A DNA stretch of 64,000 nt from Planctomycetota bacterium. Its GTDB lineage: Bacteria; Planctomycetota; UBA1135; UBA2386. Shown here piece after piece: positions 51,999 to 60,399 of the stretch; the stretch's first letter is position 1; the number at the start of each line of letters is the position of its first letter. The position numbers and the translations under genes were made by a program. The stretch spans positions 22,131 to 86,130 of the forward strand of contig JADLHO010000090.1 in NCBI GenBank assembly GCA_020848735.1. Reading direction: 5' to 3'. Under the pieces are notes generated by a model. The model was not told the origin of the DNA. It searched no databases and saw nothing but the letters and a program-made list of their open reading frames with translations.

Positions 51999-52243
51999 CC
52001 CTCTTCAAGCACCACGAGATCCTCGCGAAGGTCGGCGGCCTCGACGAGCGCCTCGCCCGCATCGAAGCGCGGCTGGACGCGCTCGTGCAGGAGAAGGCCG
52101 CGCGCGAGGACGCGCTGCGCGGCGAGCTCGCGCTCAAGCAGCAGGAGCTCGACGCGCTCGGCCAGCAGAGCCTGCACGTGCTCGAGCGGCTCGACGAGGC
52201 CAGGCGCCGCATCCGCGAACTGGAGCAGGGACGACCGGCGTGA
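51995..52243 (+). CDS. Small coiled-coil protein between two glycosyltransferases
   Basis: An 82-residue, almost wholly alpha-helical protein (KVGGLDERLARIEARLDALV, ALKQQELDALGQQSLHVLER) with heptad pattern across nearly its full length. The GTG start overlaps the stop of the GT4 gene (GTGA at 51995-51998), and its stop overlaps the start of the GT2 gene (GTGA at 52240-52243), so production is coupled to both. It looks like the detached counterpart of the coiled coil in the giant fusion. No signal peptide. Confidence 0.75.
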   Translation: MTLFKHHEILAKVGGLDERLARIEARLDALVQEKAAREDALRGELALKQQELDALGQQSLHVLERLDEARRRIRELEQGRPA

Positions 52244-53691
52244 GGCAGACCCGGCCGATCGCGTCGCCTGCCGGGGCCCTCGGCTCCGCCCTCGCGCTGC
52301 CGCTCTTCTGGGGCTTCGCCCTGCCGGTCGGTCTCGCCGCGCTGCTCGTCGATCTCGTCGCGACGCCCGTCGTGCTCCTCGCGCGCCGGCGGCCGCGCGC
52401 ACCGGACCGCGCGCCGGCCGGTCGCCGCGCGAGCATCGTCATCCCGAGCTGGAACGGCCGCGAGCTGCTCGCCGCGTTGCTGCCGACGCTCCGCGTCGCG
52501 ATGCAACGGGCCGGAGACGGCCACGAGGCGCTCGTCGTCGACAACGGCAGCGACGACGGCACCGCGGCGTTCCTCGCCGCCGAGCATCCGTGGGTCAAGG
52601 TCGTGCGCCTGGAGCGGAACCGCTTCTACGTCGGTGGCATCCGCGCCGGTGTCGACGCCGCGCGCGGCGACGTGCTCGTCCTCCTGAACAACGACATGCG
52701 CGTCGAGCCCGAGTTCCTCGTCGCGCTGCTCGATCGCTTCGGTGCCCCCGACCTGTTCGCGGTCACGTCGCGCATCGAGATGCCACACGCCGAGGAGGCG
52801 AGCGCGAAGGTCGAGACGGGTCGCACGCGCATCGTCGAGAAGAAGGGGCTGCTCCGCTTCGAGCAGGTGCTCGGTCCGGACGATGCGCCCGCGATCCCCG
52901 TCGCCTGGGCCGGCGGCGGCAGCACCGCCTACGACTTCGCCAAGTTCCGCGAGCTCGACGGCATGGAGGAGCTGTACGCGCCGTGCTACGCGGAGGACGC
53001 CAGCGTGTCGTGGCTCGCCTGGAAGCGCGGCTGGCGCATCGAGTACGCGCCGCAGAGCGTCGTGCACCACCTGCATCGCGCGACCTCCACGCGCGTGTTC
53101 GGCCGCAGCGAGGTCGAGGTCCTCGACCGCCGCAACCGCGAGCTGATGTTCTGGCGCACGATCACCGACTGGCGGATCGCGCTCGCGCACGTCCTCTGGC
53201 TGCCGTGGAACGTGCGCAAGGAGGCGCGTCGCACGGGACTGCTGGTGCAGGCGAAGGCGCTCGTGCGCGCGCTCGCACGCCTGCCGCGGGCCCTGCGTCT
53301 GCGGCAAGGCGCGCGCGCAACGGCACGCCGCCCCGACCGCGCGATCCTGCGCATCGCCAACGACGTGACGGCCTACTGCCGCTCGCTCGGACTCACCGGC
53401 CGCGTCCCGCAGGTGCTCGTGCTGCACGTCGATCGCGCCCCGCGCCTCACGCTCCCGGTGCCCGCGCAGACGAGCACCGTGGCGCTCGGCGAGGGCCCGC
53501 TGTCCCCCGTGGAGCGCGCCCGCCGCGCCCTCGCGGAGCACTACGCGGATCTCGTCGTGCTCGCCGACGACGGCGCACGTGCGGCGACCGCGGCGCTGTC
53601 CGCCGCCGACCGTGAGCGCGTCTGGGTCGCGAGCACCGACCCCGATGCGCTCGCCCAGGCGCTCACGCGTTGCGCAGCGCGGCGAAGATGA
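52240..53691 (+). CDS. Glycosyltransferase family 2 with N-terminal membrane segment
   Basis: A 483-residue protein. Hydrophobic stretches at about 15-50 (LALPLFWGFALPVGLAALLV) place it in the membrane. The GT2 domain (about 67-320) shows SIVIPSWNGRELL, VVDNGSDDGTAAFL, the DxD-like NNDMRVEPEFL, and a WAGGGSTAYDFAKF acceptor-side segment with EDASVSWLAWKRGW as the ED motif. Rhamnosyl- or other rare-sugar transferases share this pattern. A 160-residue tail without motifs follows. Its 3' end overlaps the convergent GT4 gene by 29 bases. Confidence 0.9.
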   Translation: MRQTRPIASPAGALGSALALPLFWGFALPVGLAALLVDLVATPVVLLARRRPRAPDRAPAGRRASIVIPSWNGRELLAALLPTLRVAMQRAGDGHEALVVDNGSDDGTAAFLAAEHPWVKVVRLERNRFYVGGIRAGVDAARGDVLVLLNNDMRVEPEFLVALLDRFGAPDLFAVTSRIEMPHAEEASAKVETGRTRIVEKKGLLRFEQVLGPDDAPAIPVAWAGGGSTAYDFAKFRELDGMEELYAPCYAEDASVSWLAWKRGWRIEYAPQSVVHHLHRATSTRVFGRSEVEVLDRRNRELMFWRTITDWRIALAHVLWLPWNVRKEARRTGLLVQAKALVRALARLPRALRLRQGARATARRPDRAILRIANDVTAYCRSLGLTGRVPQVLVLHVDRAPRLTLPVPAQTSTVALGEGPLSPVERARRALAEHYADLVVLADDGARAATAALSAADRERVWVASTDPDALAQALTRCAARRR

Positions 53692-54853
53692 CGGCGGCGA
53701 GGGCCGGCACCGTCACCGTGTGCGCGTGACGGCCCTCGACGAGCGCGCGCCCCGCGCGCACGAGGGACGCCGCAGCGCCGTCGAGCACGCTCTGCACGCT
53801 CGCGACACCCTCGGTCGGCGTCTCGCAGGGCAGCCAGTGCACGCCGCGTTCGACGGCCAGACCTTCGACGCCGACCGCGGTGGAGATCACCGGGCGGCCG
53901 AGCGCCATCGCCTCGATGACCTTGATGCGCGTGCCGCCGCCGTCGCGGATGGGCGCGTAGAGCGCGGTGGCGGCGGCGTAGTGCGGTCGCAGATCGTCGA
54001 CGAAGCCGAGGATCTCGAGGCCGGGCCGGCCATGCCACGCGCGAAGGCCGCCGTCGGGATCGTGGCCGATCAGACGCACGCGCAGGTCCGGCCAGCGCGC
54101 GCGCAGGACGGGCAGGTGCTGTGTCACGAGCACCTGTGCGGCGTCGAGGTTCGGCGGATAGGCGAAGCTGCCGACGAGGAGCAGCAGGGGCGCGCCCGAA
54201 GGCGTGGGCGGGAGCTGCGGATGGACGGCGAGGTCGATCGAGTTCTCGATCACGGTGATCCGCGCGCGCGGCGCGAGTGCCGTCGCGAGCGCGCGGTCGA
54301 CGTCGGAGACCGCGATCGCGAGCCGCGCCCGGTCCGCGGTGCGGCGCTCCGCGCGCGCGATGAACCGCGACTCGATGCGACGGAGCATGGCGTCGGCGGT
54401 GCTCGGCGCGTGTCCTGCCGAGCGCCGTAGCACCGCGAATTCGAGGTTGTGGAGCTGGATCACGAGCGGCACCGGGCAGGCCTTTGGCACGAGCGGGATC
54501 GTGAAGCTCGAATCCAACGCGACGAGATCGAAGCCGTGTCGCGCGAGGAGCTCCGCGACGCGGGTCCGCGCCGCGCCGGTCCAGCGGCGCTCGAGGATCT
54601 CGCTGCGTCCCGTGAGCCAGGCGCCCAGCTTGCGCGTGAGCGAGGTGGCGGTCGCCGGCGGCCCGAGCGAGGCGAGCGTGCAGCCGTTCGCCTTGGCGAG
54701 GCGATGCGCTTCGGCCTCCTCACTCGCCGGCACGGGCGCGGCGAGGGTCACGTCGCCGAGCGAGCACAGGGCCGTGCAGAGCATCGCGCTGCGGAGCCGT
54801 CCACCGTGGTTCGGTGGGAACGGGAGGTAGGGGCACAGCACGAGGCTCTTCAT
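53663..54853 (-). CDS. Glycosyltransferase family 4
   Basis: A 396-residue GT-B enzyme. The N-terminus reads LVLCPYLPFPPNHGGRLRSA; the donor domain shows LLLVGSFAYPPNLDAAQVLV, then IRDGGGTRIKVIEAMALGRP with the donor Glu and VISTAVGVEGL. The subclass is that of Wbu/stp1-like sugar transferases seen in planctomycetes and other bacteria; the specific sugar is unknown. It is on the opposite strand to its neighbours. Only 47 bases separate its start from the next GT2 gene on the plus strand. Confidence 0.9.
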   Translation of the reverse strand: MKSLVLCPYLPFPPNHGGRLRSAMLCTALCSLGDVTLAAPVPASEEAEAHRLAKANGCTLASLGPPATATSLTRKLGAWLTGRSEILERRWTGAARTRVAELLARHGFDLVALDSSFTIPLVPKACPVPLVIQLHNLEFAVLRRSAGHAPSTADAMLRRIESRFIARAERRTADRARLAIAVSDVDRALATALAPRARITVIENSIDLAVHPQLPPTPSGAPLLLLVGSFAYPPNLDAAQVLVTQHLPVLRARWPDLRVRLIGHDPDGGLRAWHGRPGLEILGFVDDLRPHYAAATALYAPIRDGGGTRIKVIEAMALGRPVISTAVGVEGLAVERGVHWLPCETPTEGVASVQSVLDGAAASLVRAGRALVEGRHAHTVTVPALAAVIFAALRNA

Positions 54854-54900
54854 TCGACGATCGGTCGGCGCACGTCTACGCTGCCGCCCCCGCTTCCGCC

Positions 54901-55887
54901 ATGCTTCAACCGAACGCGCCGACGCTCGCCCTCGCGATCCCGACGTGGAACGGCGGCTCGCTCCTCGAACAGGTGCTCGCGGCCGTCGACCGTCAGCCCG
55001 GCGCCGATCGGCTCGAACGCGTCGCCATCGACAGCGGCAGCCGCGACGGCACCGTCGCCGCGCTGCGCCGCCACCACTTCGACGTCGCGGTCATCGACCA
55101 GAAGGACTTCGACCACGGCGCCACGCGCGATGCGCTGGTCGAACGCTGTTCGGCCGACGTGATCCTGCTCTTGACCCAGGACGCGGTCCCCGCCGACGAG
55201 CACTGGTTGCCGGCGCTCGCCGCCTGCTACGAGGACCCGCGCGTCGGTGCCGCCTACTGCAAGCAGCTGCCGCGCGCGGACTGCAACCCGTTCATCGCCC
55301 GCCGGCTGCGCGAGTGGACCGCCGGCAAGGATCAGCCCGTCGTGCAGGAGCCGGCGAGCGCCGCCGAGTTCGAGGCCCTGCAGCCGATGCAGCGGCTCCA
55401 GCGCTGCGCCTACGACAACGTCGCCGGCTCGGTCCGCAGGAGCGCCTGGCGGGCGGTCGGCGGTTTCGGCCGGCGCCCCTTCGGCGAAGACGTCGCCTTC
55501 GGCAAACGCCTCGTGCTGGGCGGCTGGCGCATCGTGTTCCAGGCGAAGAGCGCGGTGATCCACAGCCACAACCGACCCGCGAAGGAGGAGGGACGGCGCA
55601 TCTACTGCGATCACCAGAACCTCCGCGAACTCTTCGGCGTGCACCTGCTGCCGACCTGGGAGTCGTACCGCGATGGCGTCGCATGGGGCGAGCGCGAGTA
55701 CGGCCGCATCGTCGACGAGCTCTCGCTGCCGGCCGACGAGTCCAAGGCCCTCCACGCCTGGGCGCGCGCCTACGCGCACGATTCGGCGCTCGGGATGTTC
55801 CTCGGCGCCGGCTGGCCCGAGAACTCGCGCGGCCCGCACGCCGCCTTCTTCGCCGAACTCGACCGCCGCATGCACCGCGGCATCTGA
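54901..55887 (+). CDS. Glycosyltransferase family 2 (rhamnosyltransferase-like)
   Basis: A 328-residue GT2. It opens LALAIPTWNGGSLLEQVLAA, then AIDSGSRDGTVAAL, then DFDHGATRDALVERCSADVI and LTQDAVPADEHWL, the combination seen in WsaF/RfbF-like rhamnosyltransferases. NVAGSVRRSAWRAVGGF and the following Glu-Asp (FGEDVAFGKRLVLGGW) give the catalytic and acceptor motifs. The C-terminal region HNRPAKEEGRRIYCDHQNLR is also typical. Five bases separate it from a second small coiled-coil gene. Confidence 0.9.
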   Translation: MLQPNAPTLALAIPTWNGGSLLEQVLAAVDRQPGADRLERVAIDSGSRDGTVAALRRHHFDVAVIDQKDFDHGATRDALVERCSADVILLLTQDAVPADEHWLPALAACYEDPRVGAAYCKQLPRADCNPFIARRLREWTAGKDQPVVQEPASAAEFEALQPMQRLQRCAYDNVAGSVRRSAWRAVGGFGRRPFGEDVAFGKRLVLGGWRIVFQAKSAVIHSHNRPAKEEGRRIYCDHQNLRELFGVHLLPTWESYRDGVAWGEREYGRIVDELSLPADESKALHAWARAYAHDSALGMFLGAGWPENSRGPHAAFFAELDRRMHRGI

Positions 55888-55892
55888 CCCCC

Positions 55893-56111
55893 ATGGAACC
55901 GGAACTCGTCCGTCGCCTCGACGAACTGGCCGCGCGCCTCGATCGCATCGAGACCGCGCTCCTGCGGGAGGGCGACCTCCGCGAGCGACTCGCGCACGAA
56001 GAGCGCGCACGGCGCGAGCTCGCCGATCAGGCGTCCTGGCTGATCGAGTTCCTCGGCGAAGCCCGCCAGGAGATCCGCTGGCTCAAGGAGCAGCGGGCGA
56101 AGGGCGGCTGA
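55893..56111 (+). CDS. Small coiled-coil protein behind a glycosyltransferase
   Basis: A 72-residue helical protein with heptad pattern (LVRRLDELAARLDRIETALL, LIEFLGEARQEIRWLKEQRA). It starts 5 bases after the GT2 gene. Length, position and charge resemble the 82-residue coiled-coil protein at 51995-52243, and both share a LDERLARIEARL/LDELAARLDRIE core. The stop codon sits in the shared hairpin that follows. Confidence 0.7.
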   Translation: MEPELVRRLDELAARLDRIETALLREGDLRERLAHEERARRELADQASWLIEFLGEARQEIRWLKEQRAKGG

Positions 56112-56145
56112 TCGACCGGAGTCCCGGGCCTCCCCGGCGATCAGC
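56107..56145. terminator. Bidirectional hairpin between coiled-coil and toroid genes
   Basis: GCTGATCG (56107-56114) and CGATCAGC (56138-56145) are perfect 8-base reverse complements and each includes the stop codon of one of the two convergent genes. Inner CCGG-AG and CT-CC-CCGG can extend the stem. No U tract, but position and symmetry fit a two-way terminator. Confidence 0.6.
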
Positions 56146-57361
56146 GGCGCAGCGCGCGCGCGGCCACGCAGTCCGCGTACATCGCCTCGGCGAGCAGCAT
56201 CCAGCCCAGCTCGTAGGGGCGGCATTCGCCGCACACGAACCCCGCGGTCCCCGCGAGCGGACGTTCGTCGAGCCCGCCGAACCATGCGCTTCGGCTCATG
56301 CGGGTGATCTCCGCGGTGGAGAGGCCGAGCCGCTCGGTGGTGTGCGGATCGTCGTGCTGGATCGCCCGCCAGATCATCCCGCGCGACGCATCGATCATCG
56401 CGGCTCCCGGCAGCTCGGGACGCCGGTCGAACCAGGCGAAGCTCTTCTCGATCGCCGCGTCGTAGCGCGGATCGTGACCGCCGCCGATCTCGGCGGCGCA
56501 GAGCATCATCGGCCCCATGCCGTGCTGATGGACCGAGTAGACGGGGTAGCGCGACGCGGGACCGCCACGCACCACGTTGTAGACCCACCACCACTGTCCC
56601 GACTCGCCCTGCAGCGCGCAGATGCGGTCCGCGCAGGTGCGCGCGATGCGCGACGATCGCGAGTCGCCGGTCGCGCGGGCGTGGAAGGCGAAGCCGATGG
56701 TCGGATAGACCTGCGACGCGAACGACCCGAGCCGCGTGTCGACGCGACTGCGGAGGAAGTTCTTGCGGCGCGCCTTCGCGGCGAACGAGAAGAGCTGCGT
56801 GCGCTCGTCCTGGTTGAGGGCGAGGCGCTCGGCCACGGCGTCCGCGAGCCTGCGCATCGCGTCGCCGCCGACGCCACAGCGGACGGCCTCGGACACGCCG
56901 ATGAGCAGGTAGGCGAACTCCATGCTCGGGGGCACGTAGGTCGGCCGCAGGACCTCGTCGCCGCGCGCGAGGATCGCCGTCGCGAGGGCCTCGGCGCGCG
57001 CGTCGTTGCGCATCAGCAGGAGCCAGAGCACGAGACCGGCATCGCCGAGCTCGGCCGTGGTCGGCGCCCACGCGCAGAGGCTCGCGAGCAGCCGATCGAC
57101 CGGCACGTCCGCGCTCCGACCGCGCGCGGCCTGCGCGGTCAACCCGATCAAGGACATCGCGGTGTAGCGCTCGGAGCGGCCCTCGAGGACGAGCTCCCCA
57201 TCGCCGGCACCGGGCAACGCCTTGAAGCACAGCCACGCGCCGCCGTCGGTCAGCGAGCGCTCGAGTCCACGCAGGGCGACCGGCACGTAACGGTCGGCCA
57301 TGAGGCGCAAGAGGGCTTGCTCTCGCCGCAGGCTCGGGTCCAGGGGTGTCACGGTGCTCAT
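56141..57361 (-). CDS. Predicted alpha/alpha-toroid protein in the glycan region
   Basis: A 406-residue protein with no signal peptide. It is largely helical, with several QW-like or toroid-type features: LQGESGQWWWVYNV, YPVYSVHQHGMGPMMLCAAE, IEKSFAWFDRRPELPGAAM. These resemble (alpha/alpha)6 barrel proteins such as glycoside hydrolase-like, prenyltransferase-like and terpene-cyclase-like toroids; no DxDD or catalytic pair can be named. It is adjacent to and just after the ATP-grasp gene, 9 bases away. A role in trimming or modifying a glycan or isoprenoid carrier is possible. Confidence 0.65.
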   Translation of the reverse strand: MSTVTPLDPSLRREQALLRLMADRYVPVALRGLERSLTDGGAWLCFKALPGAGDGELVLEGRSERYTAMSLIGLTAQAARGRSADVPVDRLLASLCAWAPTTAELGDAGLVLWLLLMRNDARAEALATAILARGDEVLRPTYVPPSMEFAYLLIGVSEAVRCGVGGDAMRRLADAVAERLALNQDERTQLFSFAAKARRKNFLRSRVDTRLGSFASQVYPTIGFAFHARATGDSRSSRIARTCADRICALQGESGQWWWVYNVVRGGPASRYPVYSVHQHGMGPMMLCAAEIGGGHDPRYDAAIEKSFAWFDRRPELPGAAMIDASRGMIWRAIQHDDPHTTERLGLSTAEITRMSRSAWFGGLDERPLAGTAGFVCGECRPYELGWMLLAEAMYADCVAARALRR

Positions 57362-57370
57362 CGTGCGGGA

Positions 57371-58588
57371 TCAGGGAACGGACGCGCGGGACGAGAGCCC
57401 GACGAGTCGGCCGAGCTTGCGGAAGACGCGACGGATGCCATCGACGGCGATCGACAGGGCCGGACCCGGGTCGTCGATCGCGAAGTAGGCCGGACGCACC
57501 GGCGGCCGGATCGACCAGAGCCAGGACCAGAAGCCGAGCTCACCCCGGCCTCGGTAGTAGTCGGCCGAGCGTCGGTCCGAGTTGAGGTGCACCCAGCGCC
57601 AGCGCAGTCGGCTCGGTCGCAGGGCCGGGAGCGGGGTGTCGGTCTCGTCACACCACACGAAGTACGGGATCGGGACCCCGTTGTCGTCGGCCACCGCACT
57701 CTGCCAGTCGGTGCGGCAGACGGTCGGCTCGATCATGTAGAAGCGGCCATCGCGTGGGTCGCGCTTGAACTCGATCGACCCCGGCCCGCGCAGCCCGACC
57801 TTGCCGAAGTACCCGACGGACAGCCCGACGAGCTCGTCGGCCTTCGCGGGTTCGCACGACGAGGTGCCGCCGCAATGCGGCGGCCACTGCCGGATCTTGT
57901 GGCCCACGAAGCTCGCGAGCGGCTTGCCGCTGCGGCCCATCGCGAGCAGGCAGAACCAGACGTCGGCATCGGTGCCGGGGATGAACTCCTGCAGGACCAC
58001 GCGCGGCTCGAGCGCCGAGAAGCTCGCGTAGGTCGCATGGACCTCGTCGGCGGTCTCGAGCCGATAGGCCTTCTTCGCGCCGCTGCGCGCGTAGGCCTCG
58101 GACTTGTCCTGCGGCTTCAGGATGTAGGGCGCCCGCAGCGCGCGCAGCGCCACCTCGAGTTCCTCGCGCGTCGCACAGGCCCGGGTCGCCGGCACGGGCA
58201 TCCCGTGCTTCGCGGCGGCCTCGGCCACGCCCTCCTTGCTCAACTGCCGCAGCACGACGCGCGGATCGCCCATCGGGATGCGGTACCGAGACGCGAGGCG
58301 ATCGCGGGCGTGGGCGACGGCCTCCACGCTCTCGTCGGTGATCGGCAGCAGGACCGGTCGCAGTTCGCCGAACGCGCGCCCTCGCTCGAGGAGCAGCTCG
58401 ACGAGCGATTGCCCGGGAGAGGGTCGCCAGACCTCGCGCACGTGGCGCGTGCGCAGCTCCGGGCCGTCCTCGCCGCCCGTGTGGACCGCGTAGACCGGCA
58501 CGCCGCGGCGGCCGAGCGCCCTCGCGACGCCGAGGCCATTCAGGTTCAGCGCCGTCACGACGGCGGGCACGGTTGGGATCGACGCCAC
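57371..58588 (-). CDS. ATP-grasp ligase
   Basis: A 405-residue protein starting at GTG 58588. A Rossmann-like N-terminus (VPAVVTALNLNGLGVARALG) is followed by an ATP-grasp domain: APYILKPQDKSEAYARSG carries the ATP Lys and mobile loop, RVVLQEFIPGTDADVW the adenine-side Glu, and GSIEFKRDPRDGRFYMIEPT the metal-binding Glu/Glu. A tail of about 95 residues follows. ATP-grasp enzymes join a carboxylate to an amine or similar nucleophile; in polysaccharide clusters they add amino acids to sugars. The acceptor is unknown. Nine bases separate it from the toroid gene. Confidence 0.85.
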   Translation of the reverse strand: MASIPTVPAVVTALNLNGLGVARALGRRGVPVYAVHTGGEDGPELRTRHVREVWRPSPGQSLVELLLERGRAFGELRPVLLPITDESVEAVAHARDRLASRYRIPMGDPRVVLRQLSKEGVAEAAAKHGMPVPATRACATREELEVALRALRAPYILKPQDKSEAYARSGAKKAYRLETADEVHATYASFSALEPRVVLQEFIPGTDADVWFCLLAMGRSGKPLASFVGHKIRQWPPHCGGTSSCEPAKADELVGLSVGYFGKVGLRGPGSIEFKRDPRDGRFYMIEPTVCRTDWQSAVADDNGVPIPYFVWCDETDTPLPALRPSRLRWRWVHLNSDRRSADYYRGRGELGFWSWLWSIRPPVRPAYFAIDDPGPALSIAVDGIRRVFRKLGRLVGLSSRASVP

Positions 58589-58801
58589 GGGGTGGAGATA
58601 TCGACGGAAGCGGCAGCTCTGCGCGATTCGAGGGCGAAGGATGCTAGCGTCGCGGTCTCGCCCCCGGAACTCGGGGATCCGCGCGGCCCGCGCCCGCCCT
58701 CGCCGGACCCCGTCCACGCGAATTGGCGCGGCCCGCGGCCGACCGGCATCCTGCGGGCCCCTCGCCGGATCGCCCATGCCCCCCATGCCAACGCCTGCCC
58801 C

Positions 58802-59638
58802 ATGACCGGCCGTCTGCGCTACGGCACCTCGAGCTGGTCCGAGAAGAGCTGGTCGTCGGTCTTCTACCCCGAGGGCATGCCGCCGGGAGAGTGGCTGTCG
58901 CATTACGCGACGGTCTTCGACACGGTCGAAGCCGACGTGACCTATTACCGCGTGCCCGACAGGAAGCTCGTCGACGGCTGGGCGGCGCGCACACCCGACG
59001 GCTTCGTGCTGAGCGCGAAGTTCCCGCGCAGCATCGTCCATGGCGGTGACCAGGCGCAGCCCGACGGCCAGAAGGTGCTCGTGCCCGAGTTCGTCGGCGA
59101 GGACTGCCGGCGCTTCCTCGACGCGATGGCGCGGCTCGGGGCGAAGTGCGGACCACTCGTCCTACAGTTCCCCTACTTCAACAAGGGCGCGTTCACGAGC
59201 CGTCAACCGTTCCTCGAGCGGCTCGATGCGTTCCTCGGCAGCCTGCCCGCCACGTTCCGCTACGCCGTCGAGCTGCGCAACAAGACCTGGCTCGTCGCCG
59301 ACACGCTCGCGCTGCTGCGCCGTCACCGCGCCGCGCTCGTGCTCGTCGACCTCCTCTACATGCCGCACCCTGCCGACCTCGCGACGGAGATCGACCTCGT
59401 CACGACGGACTTCGTGTACGCGCGGCTCATCGGCGATCGCAAGGCCGTCGAGGAACGCACCGATCGCTTCGATCGCATCGTCGTCGACCAGGGGGCGCGC
59501 CTCGATCGCTGGGCGGCGCTGCTGCGCACGCTGCTCGAGAACGTGCCCGAGGCCTACGTCTACGCGAACAACCACTACGCGGGCCACGGCCCCGCGACGA
59601 TCCGCGACCTCGTCGCCCGTTACGAGGCGTTGCGATGA
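58802..59638 (+). CDS. DUF72 (YecE-like) TIM-barrel protein
   Basis: A 278-residue protein. It begins LRYGTSSWSEKSWSSVFYPE and continues with VFDTVEADVTYYRVPDRKLV, the DUF72 signature, then FVLSAKFPR, LVLQFPYF, FRYAVELRNKTWL and AYVYANNHYAGHGP. The family is a TIM barrel; its reaction is unestablished, although a role in protein-protein or nucleic acid interaction has been proposed. The first gene of a three-gene overlapping set (DUF72, methyltransferase, aminotransferase). Confidence 0.92.
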   Translation: MTGRLRYGTSSWSEKSWSSVFYPEGMPPGEWLSHYATVFDTVEADVTYYRVPDRKLVDGWAARTPDGFVLSAKFPRSIVHGGDQAQPDGQKVLVPEFVGEDCRRFLDAMARLGAKCGPLVLQFPYFNKGAFTSRQPFLERLDAFLGSLPATFRYAVELRNKTWLVADTLALLRRHRAALVLVDLLYMPHPADLATEIDLVTTDFVYARLIGDRKAVEERTDRFDRIVVDQGARLDRWAALLRTLLENVPEAYVYANNHYAGHGPATIRDLVARYEALR

Positions 59639-60399
59639 GCGAGACGGCACCGGACTCGCGGCCGCACTTCGATCTCGACGCCGCGTTCGACGAGGACTAC
59701 CTCCACTTCTATGCGCCGTACACCAGCGAGGAGCAGAACGACGCGGACGCGACGCTGATCGGCGGATTGCTCGGGCTCGCCGGCGGCGAGACCGTGCTCG
59801 ACCTCGGCTGCGGCACGGGTCGCATCGCCGTGCGCCTCGCGCAGCGCGGCTGCAAGGTCACCGGACTCGATCGCTCCGAGCGCTTCCTCGCGCTCGCGCG
59901 CGATGCCGCTGCGGCCCACGGGGTCGACGTGCAGTGGCTCGGCGGCGATCAGCGCCGCCTGCACTTCGTCGAGGAGTTCGACGCGGCGATCTCGTGGTTC
60001 ACCTCCTTCGGCTACGACGACGACCGGACGAGCCGGGACATCCTCGCGCGCATCCACCGTGCGCTGGTCCCCGGCGGACGCCTGCTGCTCGAGAGCCTCA
60101 ACGTCTTCCAGGTCGCGTTCGACGACTGCCAGGAGACGATCCGCGTCGACGACGACCGCATGGTCGATCGCAAGCGCTTCGACGCGGTGGGCAGCTTCGT
60201 CGCGCACGAGCGCCGCGTCGAACGCCAGGGCCGTCCCCCGCGGTCCTTCACGTTCTCCGTCCGCCTCTTCACCGTGCCCGAGCTGCGCGACTGGCTGGAG
60301 GCCGTCGGCTTCACCGACGTGCAGGCCTACGGCGGCGAGGGCGAACCCTTCGACGTCGAGAGCGAGCGACTCATCGTGGTCGCCCGCCGCGCAAGATGA
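59635..60399 (+). CDS. Class I SAM-dependent methyltransferase
   Basis: A 254-residue methyltransferase. Motif I is TVLDLGCGTGRIAVRLAQRG, the post-I acid is in VTGLDRSERFLALA, and motif IV is FDAAISWFTSFGYDDD, followed by LVPGGRLLLESLN. Substrate unknown. Overlaps on both sides (ATGA at 59635-59638 and 60396-60399) tie it to the DUF72 and class V aminotransferase genes. Confidence 0.9.
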   Translation: MSETAPDSRPHFDLDAAFDEDYLHFYAPYTSEEQNDADATLIGGLLGLAGGETVLDLGCGTGRIAVRLAQRGCKVTGLDRSERFLALARDAAAAHGVDVQWLGGDQRRLHFVEEFDAAISWFTSFGYDDDRTSRDILARIHRALVPGGRLLLESLNVFQVAFDDCQETIRVDDDRMVDRKRFDAVGSFVAHERRVERQGRPPRSFTFSVRLFTVPELRDWLEAVGFTDVQAYGGEGEPFDVESERLIVVARRAR

